From: Temnopleurus reevesii
Lineage: Eukaryota; Echinodermata; Echinoidea; Temnopleuroida; Temnopleuridae
DNA: 64,000 nucleotides
Assembly (NCBI GenBank): GCA_036244855.1
Contig: BQKZ01000641.1
Span: 1-64,000, forward strand
Reading direction: 5' to 3'
The notes beneath the pieces were generated by a model. It searched no databases, was not told the origin of the DNA, and saw only the letters and a program-made list of their open reading frames with translations. The position numbers were made by a program, and so were the translations under genes. Positions 22,621 through 34,614 of the stretch are shown here, piece by piece. Within the stretch, counting starts at the first letter, position 1; every line of letters starts with the position of its first letter.

Positions 22621-24280
22621 GATGCAATTCATGGAAACTGTAAAGATATCCAATATATGATCAAAACACATCACAGATCTGCTTACAATCTAAACTGCTT
22701 AACTCCCATGAACGATGGAAACAGGAGAAAGAAGAGAAGCAGGAGAAAAAGGAGATGGATGTATTCTCAGGATTGGTAATGAGATGGAGGATGTCTTCAC
22801 ATCATCCATCATTCAAATATAACTCTTCAACAATTTGGCTGCTGTGATGGTGATCAAAATAGACAATAGCACACGCAATTTCTATCAATGAAGAATAAAC
22901 AACTGATTATTAATTGTAGTTTGTAATAGTTCAATAACTTATACAGGTAACTGTCTACAAATATGATCTTATGGAAAAAACGATAAAGATAGGTGTAAAT
23001 TCAAAAGGAAAATGTTCCTTGTTTTTCAACCAAGAGGTTCAATGCAAAAAAAAATGTAAAAATATAAATCTGTAGCAAGCAAGAGGGTAAAATCCTGTTA
23101 AATACAAATGCAATTCATGGAAATTGTACACATATCCAATATCTGATCAAAACACATCAGGGGCTTGCTTACAATCTAAACTACTAAACCCCCATGAACG
23201 ATGGAAACAGGAGAAAGAGAAGAAGCAGGAGAAAAAGGAGATGGATGTATTCTCAGGATTGATAATGAGATGGAGGATGTCCTCACATCATCCATCATTC
23301 AAATATAACTCTTGAACAACTTGGCTGCTGTGATGGTGATCAAAATAGACGATAGTACACACAATTTATATCAATGAAGAATATACAACTGAATCTTGAT
23401 TTAAAATTTGTAATAATGTTGAAGAATTTATGCATGTAACTATCTACAGATATCTACAATATTATGAAAAAGGGTAACATAAAGATGAAAGTAAAATCTA
23501 ACAGCAATATTATCAATTTTTAACCAAGAGGTTATCTGCAAGGGAAATGTAAAAATATTAATCTGCACTACAATATCCATCTAACACAGTACAATCCTGT
23601 TCAATACAAATGCAATTCATGGAAATTGTAAACATGTCCAATATCTGATCAAAACACATCAGGGGCTTGCTTACCATCTAAACTGCTAAACATCCATGAA
23701 TGATGGAAACAGGAGAAAGAGGAGAAGCAGGAGAAAGGGGAGATGGATGAATCCTGAGGATTCTTAATGAGATGGAGGATGTCTTCACATCATCTATCAT
23801 TCAAATACAATTCCTAAACTCTGTTTGCTATGATGGTGATCACAATAAAAGATAGTACACACAATTTCTATTAATGAAGAATAAGCAACTGAATTTTGAT
23901 TTATAGTTTGTAATATTGTTGAATAACTTCATGCTTGTAACTACCTACAGATAAATTATCATGAAAAAGGGTAGCATAAAGATGAGAGTAAAATCTGCAC
24001 TACAATATGGCTGCAACACAGTACAATCCTGTTCAATACAGATGCAATTCATGGAAATTGTAAACATGTCCAATATCTGATCAAAACACATCAGGGGCTT
24101 GCTTACCATCTAAACTGCTAAACATCCATGAACGATGGAAACGGGAGAAAGAGGAGAAGCAGTGAAAGGGGAGATGGATGAATCCTGAGGTTTGGTAATG
24201 AGATGGAGGATGGTTTTTATTCTACGGAGACATCACATCATCCATCATTCAAAGAGAACTCTTAACAACTCTGCTTGCTC
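22621..24280. repeat. Four-copy tandem array, unit 430-500 bp
   Basis: Unit starts carrying 'tgcaattcatggaaa' lie at 22621, 23107, 23609 and 24041. Each has 'tgatcaaaacacatca', 'atgatggaaacaggagaaag' or close, 'atgagatggaggatg' and 'catcattcaaa'. Copies 3 and 4 resemble each other most (both 'aaacatgtccaatatctg'). Unit length varies by indels. No conserved frame. Confidence 0.9.
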
Positions 24281-24631
24281 TCGGGCACATTCTATGTATA
24301 GTTGCTTTCTTCAGTAACAATATGACGCCATAGATATGCACAGTAAAAACTTCAGATTCAACACATACAATGCTATATGCTACCTGTAACCTATATTCTT
24401 GAGGTGCTTATATATAAAACGCGGTGTTCAAAATAACTTTTTTGTCAAACATATATTTATGTGCAAGTAGGCACACAGATTATTTTCCATTTATGATTTC
24501 TATGCATGATATACCTGTGCCATGAATCATTTTAAATTACTGCAGTTTATGAAAAAACTGTTTTTTATTGTTGGCATTAATTTCTGATAAATACAGATAT
24601 AATTCTAATAATCTCCAATAATCAAGGGTCT
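24281..24631. other. AT-rich non-coding DNA
   Basis: No repeat or exon is recognised. Confidence 0.4.
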
Positions 24632-25500
24632 CTTAGCATATTTTTGTTGAAAACATAAATGCTTACAAAAACTACCCAAAGCAAGATGCAGGTAAAATCC
24701 CAGGTGATCTGAGGTGCACTTAGCTTGAATGTGGATAGAGAGCAGCACCAAGACAACATAGTATTGAAGCTTGACATGAAACATAAGCAGCATACAACAG
24801 TCAAAAGGTTACTTGGCATATTACTGTTGAATATATAGGTTTAAATTAAATATTCACTGCTTATAATAAAAAAAAAAAAGAAAAATACCTGAAGCGAGAT
24901 GGAGTTTAAATCCCAGGTGATTTGAGATGCACTTAAATTAGCTTCTCAAAGGATAGAGATCTCGGCTAAAGACATCCATCATTATGGGTATTCCATAATG
25001 GAGAATAGATACAGGACTTCTACAGTAGGTGGAGTTTCATCAAATCATTCTTAAAATTAAGAACTTGACGATTGGACGGTGTATGTTATTGGGTATTATC
25101 ATTGTAAGATGCTCAATAATTTGGCACAAGACCTGATACCGGTCATTCTTAAAGTTACTAATTTTTAAAAAAACGTTTTTTTTTTCTTTTACATAATGAT
25201 CTATTACAAATGTTGACAGTCAAAATAACATTTGTTTACAAAGAAAACATAGTGTTCAAACCTGAATAGAAACATAAGGTGCATACAACAGTCAAAAGGT
25301 TACTCAGCATATTACTGTTGAATATATATAGGTTAAATGAAATATTCACTGCTTACAAAAACTACCCAAAGCAAGATGCCAGTTAAATCCCAGGTGATTT
25401 GAGGTGCACTTAGCAGCACGAAGGATAAAGATCACAGCTAAAGGCATTCATCATTATGAGTATTCCATAATGGAGGAGAGATACATGACTTCTGAGATGC
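24632..25500. repeat. Three-copy dispersed-tandem repeat
   Basis: Starts at about 24632, 24812 and 25302 share 'gcatatt...tgttgaa', 'actacccaaagcaagatg' (copies 1 and 3) and 'aaatcccaggtgat'. Copies 2 and 3 also share 'catacaacagtcaaaaggtt' and 'tattccataatggag'. Copy 1 is truncated. Copies 2 and 3 are 490 bases apart. Confidence 0.85.
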
Positions 25501-26139
25501 TTTCTAAGGAAATGGGAAAAAGATGCAAGCAATAACAACAGAACTTGATACTATCGTAGCTGGAAAACTGGGTCATTGGAGTGCCTGTCTAAACATCTGT
25601 CACATTTTGAAATGCATCAAAGTCTTATGATAATGTGCTGTCAGTTCAATGTTTATAAAATACTTCTACGCAGCATTTCCAAAGAGATACAGCCTTGCCA
25701 TTGCAATAATTAGCTATCACTGTAACAGGATTTGAGTTGAATGTATACATAAACAATTTAACGAATCTTGAAAAAAAGGCATTTAATAAATTATATGGAT
25801 ATATTTTATGTTTTCAAATCTGAGTTAATCTTACTGTACAAATATGATTGTATCAAATTTCTAATATTGAAATAAAGTTTGAAACAGAATTATGATATGA
25901 TGAGCACAATAAGTTTCAAAGGACTTCAGACGGACCTTTTCCTTTAATCTATAGCAGATTAGACTGAATGCTACCATATAGAATACTATAAATGAAAACA
26001 TTTCAAATGAGATGCACTTCTCCCAAATATAACTCCACATCCACATCTACCACAGATCCATCTCTCTTCAATAAAGCAATATAATTCAAATCAAGATACT
26101 TGGGCAATACAGGAAAGTCAAATTCCAACTATTAATTCA
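25501..26139. other. AT-rich non-coding DNA
   Basis: No gene or repeat is recognised. Confidence 0.4.
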
Positions 26140-26360
26140 AAGTCATGTGGGTTGCCAATTTGCCATTAAACGTTGATCACTGCGGTCAGGGGGTATGAGT
26201 GACCACTTAAGCTATTCATTACTGTCATTAGCGGATCAAGCGAGGCCGCCAGAGGGGTGGATGGTCATTCAGGGTGGGCTCCGTAGAGGGGTGATTAAAA
26301 GAGAAGGCAATTAAGAATTCATCGGTCATTTAGATGGAGCTTTTGCAACCATCCCACTAT
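26140..26360. promoter_or_regulatory. Candidate conserved non-coding island
   Basis: Balanced composition, non-repetitive, for example 'gatcactgcggtcagggggt' and 'aagcgaggccgccagagggg'. No exon signals. Regulatory role is inferred. Confidence 0.3.
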
Positions 26361-26712
26361 TACAAGCTTGGATCAATCTTTCTATGCTAGATTTCTCTTC
26401 TAAGAATATTTATGCTCTTCCATTATGAGAAATAGATTACACAGTTAATTGAAATGTTTTTCATGAAACGTAAATGAATCTTAATGGTCTTTTGAATTGC
26501 TAATGAAAGTGGAGTTTGCTCTTCTCATGTTCTAAGAAAATGTGATCTTTGGCATTTCAATACATGGCATGAAAGCCACTGAGATCTTCATGATCTCTTT
26601 CTTTTAAAATATCCAATAAATTGTCATTTAATTATGCTAGTGCCTGAGAATAACTCTCGCGTGCTTTTCTTTAATTCTCTCCCTTTCTTTCCACTCATTT
26701 ACCTGAAATCTA
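26361..26712. other. AT-rich non-coding DNA
   Basis: Nothing recognised. Confidence 0.4.
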
Positions 26713-27182
26713 TTCTTATCTATGTATTTATCTATCTATCTATCTATCTTTCTATCTATTTCAATATTTATGGATCTAAGTATGAATCTTACCAATTCTA
26801 AAATATCTAAAATATCTATCTACCTATCTATCTATCGATCGATCTATCTATCAATCTAAATAACCATCTCTTTATCTATTTCAACGACATACTCTCCCAA
26901 CATCATCAGATCAATCCTACTGCATCGTTAAAGTACACTGCTCACTGTGGTTCAGCGAGATCCAAACAAGTCGATCCTCGCTGTCCAAAATACTTCACCA
27001 AGAGCAAAATGAGAAAATGCAATGGAATCAGAAAGTTCGAAATAGAACACAATGCACTTCTAAAGTCGTTTATCTTTCTATTAATTGCTCTCCTTATCTT
27101 TCTATCCATTTTTCTGAATATTTACCAATCATTCACTCTCAATCAATCTATCTATCTATCCCTCTATCCATTTATCTATCTG

Positions 27183-27270
<88 letters not shown>

Positions 27271-27490
27271 TCTATATATCTATCTATCTCTCTATCTATC
27301 TATCTATCTGTCTGTCTATTAATCTAAATTGCCATCTCTTTATTTCTGTCCATAATATCCTGTACTGCATCATTAAAGTACACTGCTCACTGTGGTTCAC
27401 CGAGATCCAAACAAGTCGATCCACGATGTCCAAAATACTCCACCGAAAGCAACATGAGAAAACACCATGAAGTCAGAGTGCTCTAAATAG
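26713..27490. repeat. (TCTA)n microsatellites within a direct duplication
   Basis: TCTA-type tracts lie at about 26725-26760, 26811-26860 and 27145-27320, the last with a (TCTG)n core near 27230-27250. After the tracts, a complex unit is repeated: 26917-27060 and 27361-27490 both carry 'taaagtacactgctcactgt' and 'gagatccaaacaagtcgatc'. So the microsatellite plus about 130 bases was duplicated together, period about 444. Ile/Tyr/Leu/Ser-rich frames are repeat artefacts. Confidence 0.9.
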
Positions 27491-27800
27491 ACCATGATGC
27501 GCTTCCTCATCTCGGATGACATGGATGATACTAAGGGATTATGGGATACATCAGTCACGGTTTCGGATAGATTGCCGGCAAGAAATGAGGAACGAGACGC
27601 TCAATGAAGGGTTTGACGAGCGTCATTACAGGGGAGACTCCCCTAAATTGATTGCGAGCTTTACGACACGGTCATGGGAGCTATCGTAAATAAGAGCCAC
27701 GCGAGAGGTCAGCCAGGGGAAGATGAAATATTGTTTTGATTTATGGCAAGTGGGAGATTGGAAAAGAGACGCCACTTCCATGCATACGCCATGCACTCTA
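27491..27800. promoter_or_regulatory. Candidate conserved non-coding island
   Basis: A balanced-composition stretch with several CpGs, for example 'ggaacgagacgctcaatgaa' and 'gagccacgcgagaggtcag'. It contains the small hairpin 'aggggagactcccct'. No exon signals. Confidence 0.3.
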
Positions 27801-28286
27801 TTACGGCAACAGTGCTTCAATAATAGAGATGTACAGATTAGAATTTTCTTATGATGGATTCTATGATGCTATAAACCCTTTTATCATTTCCAAGAATATT
27901 TCAATGGATTTCAATTCAAAATAGCAAAAATAGATATTTCCTATAATGTACACTAGGTCTAACTGTCTAAATGTAGCATTTCAAAAATGTTAAAGACGAA
28001 AATAAAATACATCTCTCTCCAAACGTCCAATATTTCCTATTTCTGTCTTTTTCTTATTGAAAAAATGATTTGTTGCCCTCAAAAAACAGACCCAATAAAA
28101 GTTACGAAACTTGAACCTCTTTCTTTCTACTTTCTCATTCACATCAAAGAATCACAGTAAATATATTGATATGCATGACAAACATAACACGGAAAGCAAA
28201 TATTAAAGGTTTGCTTGGCTTTTCTTTGCCTAAATCCAGATAAAAATGTCTTCTTTTTTTTTTTAAAGTGTTAAACATGAATGTGT
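27801..28286. other. AT-rich non-coding DNA
   Basis: Nothing recognised. Confidence 0.4.
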
Positions 28287-28496
28287 GGAGGTGCCGTGGT
28301 GTAGTAGTCGTGACTCTCGCCTTTCAACTAGAAGGTCGTAAGTTCGAATCCTACCCATGGCGTCAATTTCCTTCAGCAAGAAATTCATCCCCATTGTGCT
28401 GCACTCAACCCAGGTGAGGTGAATGGGTACCTGGCAGGAATATTTATTCATTGAAATGCCAAGTGCGCAATGAATGGCTGCCGGGCTAAAGCCAGT
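28287..28496 (+). repeat. Well-preserved tRNA-derived SINE, cut by assembly gap
   Basis: The A-box-like 'gtggtgtagtagtcgtgact' is followed by a canonical B box 'agttcgaatcc' near 28341. Then come 'ttcagcaagaaattcatc', 'ttgtgctgcactcaacccag', 'gaatgggtacctggcagga' and 'gggctaaagccagt'. The gap begins where the 3' tail should follow. It is the youngest-looking copy in the window. Confidence 0.9.
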
Positions 28497-28941
28497 NNNN
28501 NNNNNNNNNNNNNNNNNNNNNNNNNNNNNNNNNNNNNNNNNNNNNNNNNNNNNNNNNNNNNNNNNNNNNNNNNNNNNNNNNNNNNNNNNNNNNNNNNNNN
28601 NNNNNNNNNNNNNNNNNNNNNNNNNNNNNNNNNNNNNNNNNNNNNNNNNNNNNNNNNNNNNNNNNNNNNNNNNNNNNNNNNNNNNNNNNNNNNNNNNNNN
28701 NNNNNNNNNNNNNNNNNNNNNNNNNNNNNNNNNNNNNNNNNNNNNNNNNNNNNNNNNNNNNNNNNNNNNNNNNNNNNNNNNNNNNNNNNNNNNNNNNNNN
28801 NNNNNNNNNNNNNNNNNNNNNNNNNNNNNNNNNNNNNNNNNNNNNNNNNNNNNNNNNNNNNNNNNNNNNNNNNNNNNNNNNNNNNNNNNNNNNNNNNNNN
28901 NNNNNNNNNNNNNNNNNNNNNNNNNNNNNNNNNNNNNNNNN
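28497..28941. other. Assembly gap, 445 N
   Basis: A run of N only. It begins inside the SINE, probably because a repeat could not be resolved. Open frames spanning it are meaningless. Confidence 0.99.
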
Positions 28942-29635
28942 TTAACATTAATTTTACATTTCAAGGGACCTAGGTTTAGATTGTTCAGATATGTGCATGA
29001 TTTGATAATTGCAAGAAGACATTTGCAGTTCGGTGATTCCCTCACATAGTAATTTGTTATCAAATACCACACCTCTCGTTTTGGTGGACATCAAAGTCTT
29101 TTTCAGATGAAATATTTAAATTTGTGTATAATTGGTACCATGAATTAGCTACTACACTTTGTGATTCTGCCACCTTAATATCCGTAAACTCAATAAGGTA
29201 GGGGTGGACTACACAGCAATGTGTTCTTCGGATTCCCTGTTGCACCAATTTGCTTTCATGTTTTCAATAAGTGGGTTTACTGATACATGTAGATGCAAAC
29301 TTTATGCATATTGGGAAACATTTAGGTTGTTCTTGACAATCTGTAAGCTTCCATGAGGCTTGCCCGATACAGCAACAAATAATATATGCAAACTGGATTC
29401 CAAGTATTGTAGTTCAAAATTTGTTAATAATCAGTGAAAGGAATACCACATAACTATGTCCGCTAGCAAGAAACTAACATAAATTTGAATCTTGTAGTAA
29501 ACTGACCTATTGAATGTTTTATCTGTAATTGCAAAATCATTTGTAATTCCAACCTTTGCTGCAATGAATGCCTTTTGTAGAGCCAATTTTAATTGCAATT
29601 GCACCATAACACTGCAGTTTGATTTTCAAAGTAAT
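28942..29635. other. AT-rich non-coding DNA
   Basis: Nothing recognised. Confidence 0.4.
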
Positions 29636-29793
29636 AGGGTGTTGCAAAAAAGTTGCGACATATTGCAAACTAATTACACATTGAAACATCATGAATCCTT
29701 ATTGGTTTTTGCAAAGCACTTTTGATAAGATGCGCAGGTAACAATGACCAACTGCAACTCAAAATCAATCATATCTTTCTTGGAACAACACCT
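29636..29793. mobile_element. MITE family 1, copy d (old)
   Basis: The left end 'agggtgttgcaaaaaagttg' and right end 'cttggaacaacacct' mirror each other imperfectly. Both flanks hold TAA. The core is much more diverged than in copies a-c. Confidence 0.55.
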
Positions 29794-31289
29794 AAGAGTA
29801 CAAATGCCTTCTTTTTTTGTCTTTTTTTGGGGGGTGGATCATGCAAATCCAGGTACTGCCAGTTTATTTTGTCACTCAGACACTATTAATCACACTATCA
29901 GATGGCATATGATAAACTACCTGGCTTGTGTCTATGCTTGCGAGCTAAGACTAATCTCCCATCCGCCTGTAGAGCACCCAGCGAACCTATAAATCTTGGA
30001 TGAAATGGGCGAATTAATTGAAGAGTAATTTACAGGATTTGGGCCACATGGGAACCATATTTGACAGAGGCCCCTTGTGGTCGTCAAGCATGACCACAAA
30101 CAGGAAGATAAATTATGTGATCCTTATTAGGCAGTCGCACAGATTTTTAATACGTTCTTCTTCCAAAACACCAGTTGAAATTCACTAATACAGTGCTTTA
30201 ATACCATAATTGCTACAGGTACTTACACATAATAATGCTCAATTGCTCAATAGCAGCTTTACAGCCAATATTAATATCCAATAATAACCTAACCTTCAAA
30301 AAGAGTGTGGAGGCATATAAATATGTGCACATTACTCAAAATGTTCTATAAAACTTCTTCAAAACATCAGTTGAAAGTTATCTAAAAATAGCTTACAATA
30401 GTATAAAAAAGGAAAAAAGGGAAGTTATCTTAAGCAAGCAAAGCTCAATATTAACTTAACATAACCATGCAATTATAACATAAAAAAAGAGATTGGAACC
30501 ATACAAATTATGTGAGTGATGTCTATATAGTCTTTGTCAAATAAAGATAATGAATTAATAAAAAATTAACAGGTGCATTTCCTGTCACTACTATGTTTGT
30601 GATGTAATGAGACCGCTAATTTTCAAAAAATGAAATAGCAAAAATAAACCACAATTGCTAAAAATGAACCATTTGGTAGCAATTGTGATAAACTACACCA
30701 ACAGATGACAAACTGTTTATTTGTGTACAGGATCTTAATCAATTTGGACAGATTTACACACATTGAGGTGTATAATCATTCATAATCCAAATGGGGGCAA
30801 AATGTAAATAAATAACAGATGGCATCAACTGAATAAAGCATTGATTCTCTGTACTTTTTAGTCATCTGTCCCTATTATCATGACAAATATATGGTCGCAT
30901 CCTTCTTTTCATACCCTAATGACAGTTTTTGTCGCTGGATTAAGAATTCATGATCCCAAATCTACATGATGGGGGAAAGAAATATGACTGTCTAAATCCA
31001 TGATTGACATGTATTATTTGTCATTTTCCTGCTTAAGAATGAGCCATTAACCCATTGAAAACAGGAAATGGAAATTCTAACTGTCTAAGCTTCAAATTTA
31101 GGAATATCTGAGAGTCTACGTGTTAAATCCTGTTACCAACCCCTTCGGCCAACATGAACGTTAATCCCTCCGTGTATCATACTTGGAATTAGTATATCCC
31201 ATAGATATGAGTCACCATCATAATAATAACATGATGGACAATTTATAACTGACCCCACTAATACATCTCTCTCATCTGACAATATGATA
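29794..31289. other. AT-rich non-coding DNA
   Basis: No exon or repeat family is recognised. A small balanced block lies near 30045-30125. Confidence 0.4.
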
Positions 31290-31450
31290 AATAAAGGGAC
31301 ACAAATCAGTAGCAGTGGGACTGACTAAGGCAGGAGAGACAGGCGATGTCCGTGCTGCAGGGCCAAAAAGGGCTGGAGTCGGGAGGATTTATGAGCAGAG
31401 CCGCGAATGTCGGACAGTGGAAATTAGACTTTGGGTCCATTTACACTTCT
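31290..31450. promoter_or_regulatory. Candidate conserved non-coding island
   Basis: A sharply less AT-rich block ('gacaggcgatgtccgtgctg', 'ggagtcgggaggatttatga') in AT-rich flanks. No splice-bounded frame. Confidence 0.3.
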
Positions 31451-31924
31451 GTTAAAATAAATCAGCTATTTGGTTCTTCTATCACAATGACATATAATTG
31501 ATGAAAATTGGCCAGCTTAACTTTTCAAAATGATTTCATATCATGTTCCAATACTTTTCCTGTAGCAAATTTTTTTTTATCACTGTTGAATCCAATGATT
31601 TTGTGTACACAGATTACGCATTTCAGACCGGTTAACGAATCAATGCTTTGTAATTTTCACGTTATTTGTAAAAGAGTCTGTGGACGTTGCAGTGAAATTT
31701 TAGAGTGGATGCAGCTCCTACAAGAATGCTTTACAATCCAGAAAGGCTTTAACATCAAAGAACTGCTCACGATATTTTGTTATGCATTGAAAAAAAAAGA
31801 CCTCAAACATTGCTTCACTATTCTGGGAACTGTTTCTGTACATTAACCATTGGGTGAAGTGTAAATGGGACTTTAAGTAAATCCCACCAAACCCAATGGA
31901 TGTTAGGGAGTGGACAAGATACAT
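31451..31924. other. AT-rich non-coding DNA
   Basis: A 112-codon plus-strand frame at 31508-31846 has no domain, no splice support and ordinary AT-rich composition. I do not call it a gene. Confidence 0.4.
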
Positions 31925-32085
31925 GGTACGTCCAGTCTCGGTAATGCGGTCAATCGTCTTGTGTCCAGTCTCGGAAAGGCAGTAAATCTTCCTCCGTCCA
32001 GTCAAAGGCAGTCGATCGTCCCCCGTCCAGTGGAAGACGGTCAATCGTCCTCCGTCCAGTCGGGCTAAAGCGGTCATCGGGCGTC
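31925..32085. repeat. CpG-rich minisatellite, five units of 29-35 bp
   Basis: Each unit starts 'gtccagt' and contains a version of 'ggcagtcgatcgtcc' or 'gcggtcaatcgtc'. Unit starts are at about 31930, 31964, 31997, 32026 and 32055. It is much richer in CpG than its flanks. Minus-strand frames show a matching 10-11 residue repeat (TGRRTIDRLP-like), which follows from the DNA repeat and is not evidence of a protein. Confidence 0.85.
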
Positions 32086-32480
32086 TGATTGGGGGGTGTG
32101 ATTGGAATCAATACATGTATCGAGGCTAATGAGGTCAAATATTAAATCAAACCTCATGAATATTCATGAATAAAGTACTGTCTGGGTCAAGCAGTATAAC
32201 ACCTCCCTGCCTAAAAACAACATGTTGCTAATTGTCAAAACAAAGCTAAAATCCTTGCCGCAAGACACTGCCCCCATTTCATTATTTCTCTGTCTTCGGT
32301 CAACGGGAAAGGGAATTGGATTGGTTTTGAGAGTTGTGTCAATTTGTTGTGTATTAGTTTTTTAACATTATAAACCTTATATTGCGAATTGTCTGGCTAT
32401 AAAGTCCCTGCCTGCAAGGTACTGCCCTCATCTCTTACTGTCTTCTGACAATGGGAATGGGAGTTTTGAGACCTAGATAT
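32086..32480. promoter_or_regulatory. Island with 16 bp palindrome and an internal duplication
   Basis: A perfect palindrome TCATGAATATTCATGA at 32154-32169 resembles a paired POU-type site. After it, two related blocks at about 32245-32320 and 32398-32475 share the order 'aaagt/aaatcc..ctgc..caag..actgccc..catttc/catctc..ctgtctt..aatggg/aacggg..gggaattgg/gggagttt'. Function is inferred. Confidence 0.35.
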
Positions 32481-34069
32481 TTACAAATTCTATCAATTTT
32501 GCCAATTCCATTAACCTATTTTTTCTTCCATTTTTTCTCTAGGTTGTGAGTCTTGATAAATGATAAATGGTGTCTCCTCTTAAAGTAGGAACTGAAGGAA
32601 AAAAATGCACCATGATGTGGCTATATTACCTCTTGCATTTCACTTTAGAGTGATATTCATTCCCAAATGTGTATACAGGTCTATTTTACTTCAGATATTT
32701 ATTGTTTTTTGCATGTTATACCAACTTTTACTTACTCTTTTGTATCCTTTTAAAATCAATTAAAGTAATGCATCCATTCATAGAAGCTTTCTTTCAATGC
32801 TGGTTTTTCCTGCATCTCCAAACATGCCAATCGACATTAAATGCCTTCATTATATCCACCCAAGTCCTAGTTTACCCACAGTATCCACCCAAGTTCCAGT
32901 TAACTCTCAGCACAAAACCTAGATCGTACTTGAACTAACTCAAATCCAATCCAATTGGAACAGCAATAAAGTCATACAATTGTCATTAGGCCAATGGTCA
33001 TTACCACTGGTCACTACCAGTGGTCATCTAGTCAATGGTCAGTGCTAATTAATTGATGGATCTTTTCCCGATTCCCTCCAACTATGGCTTGGCGGTGAGT
33101 CACGACGTTGGTCAAATAGTTGCAGATTGAAATGACCCAGGGTTTCCCACGATTTCTGATCTCACAACCTAAATTAGAAACTCAAATAAAGCCATTGATT
33201 TCTGGGGTAAGAAATTGGAGGCATTGTGACTCAAAAGTTAGAGTTCATTTCAAGTGAAAGAGCAAGAAATGGCAAGAATTGAAATATGAACAGTTGGATG
33301 TAAGCAAATCCACTAAAAGACCAAAGTATTTTCATTATTCTACTTATAAATAAGCATAAGCCTTACACATCTGGTATAAATCAATTAAACAAGCTTCTGT
33401 GAATCAATAAATTGCTTGTATGATATATTCAAATTAGAAAAGTAGAAGAGGATTCTTATTACAATCTTTTACACATTCATGTATTATGGTTATTTTAGAA
33501 ACTGGACTGCATATACAGGACTGCATAATAAACCCCAGCATATCAGATAGTATAGATAGAGTGGAGTGCATTATCTGGTATATATTTCAATAGGCAGGTT
33601 TACTAATATATACAAATTCATGTGCATTTCTCGCTAACGAACATAGTTTAGAGGAATTCCTTAAACCGGTTGATAGCAATAAGACTGAAATACTTGGAAT
33701 CCAGTTTGCATACATTACTTGTTGGTATGTCGGGCAAGCTTTAGAGTTTGTGATAGCGGTATGCATAAAATCTATTAGTAAACCTGACCATTTGATTGCT
33801 ACTCTGAAGGTGTCATGAAATGGTCTCACATTTGTATCCTGATATGTACAAACACTGATGACATTTAAATAATAAAGAATAAGAGTCACAACCCACATCT
33901 TCTAAATCCTATTCATAGCCTATTTCGAAAATTCTTATTATTTGTGACTCAAACTCAAATTTCAGTATTACTTTTCAAATTCACATCACAATATGCTTCT
34001 TTCAACAGGTCTTAAACAATGATGACATAGATAAAAATGCCATCAGCTGTGTTAACCCTCTTCATCTCA
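32481..34069. other. AT-rich non-coding DNA
   Basis: The only structure seen is a perfect small hairpin at 33003-33024 (nine-base arms 'accactggt', four-base loop). No exon is supported. Confidence 0.45.
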
Positions 34070-34261
34070 ATGCAATTTGGTTTCGGACCTTGAGGCAAAT
34101 CCGAGTTGTTATGGTAGCCTTAATGAGTCACTCGACGAGACGTGTTAATTTCACACTGACCAGCTCATTTGCATAAAGTGACCAAAATGCTCGTCTGGAA
34201 AGGCCCTCGGGGTGATTGGGCGTCCAGACGGAGTAGAGTGGTTCTCGACTGTGGAATGCAG
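34070..34261. promoter_or_regulatory. Candidate conserved non-coding island with octamer
   Basis: Balanced, non-repetitive sequence including a perfect POU octamer ATTTGCAT at 34167-34174 and 'cactcgacgagacgtgtt'. No exon signals. Confidence 0.35.
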
Positions 34262-34595
34262 CGGGACGTGACCAGGGTTTAAAGCATGGGAGACAGAGTG
34301 GAGGATGGAAAAAGAGAGGATAGAGAAGCAGAGAGAGAAATAGCGAGACAGTCAGAGAAGGAAGAGTGTATACTAACTGCAGAGTGACAAAGAGGTAGAA
34401 AATGGAGGAGCAGAGGGAGGGAGGGAGGGAAGAGGCAGGGAACGAGAGACAAAAATAGAAAGAATAAGAGAGAAATAAGACTAACAAGAAGAAACAGATG
34501 GAGATAATGTGGGGAGGGGCGAGATGGGCCCGGGGAGGTTACAAAGGGTACAAGCGAGATGGAGAGAAAGATGGAGAGAAAGAAAAAAGAACCAT
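34262..34595. repeat. Polypurine tract
   Basis: About 330 bases dominated by A and G on the plus strand, with GA and GAGAGG registers. The 119-codon minus-strand frame (Ser/Leu/Phe/Pro) is an artefact of it. Confidence 0.8.
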
Positions 34596-34614
34596 GATAC
34601 TTCCCTGACTTCTG

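Noticed and set aside
27009..27470. 153-codon ORF with Ile-Tyr-Leu-Ser repeats
   Set aside because: Produced by the (TCTA)n microsatellite, whose 4 bp unit repeats as 12 bases.
28300..28360. Possible true tRNA gene because of the A-box-like head and perfect B box
   Set aside because: The sequence does not close into a cloverleaf that I can see and continues into the SINE body shared with other copies.
28263..29072. 269-codon ORF on the minus strand
   Set aside because: Most of it is the 445 N gap. The remainder is SINE sequence.
31718..32138. Minus-strand ORFs with TGRRTIDRLP-like repeats, considered as a repeat protein
   Set aside because: Unit lengths of 29-35 bases shift the frame between units. 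The peptide repeat follows from the DNA minisatellite.
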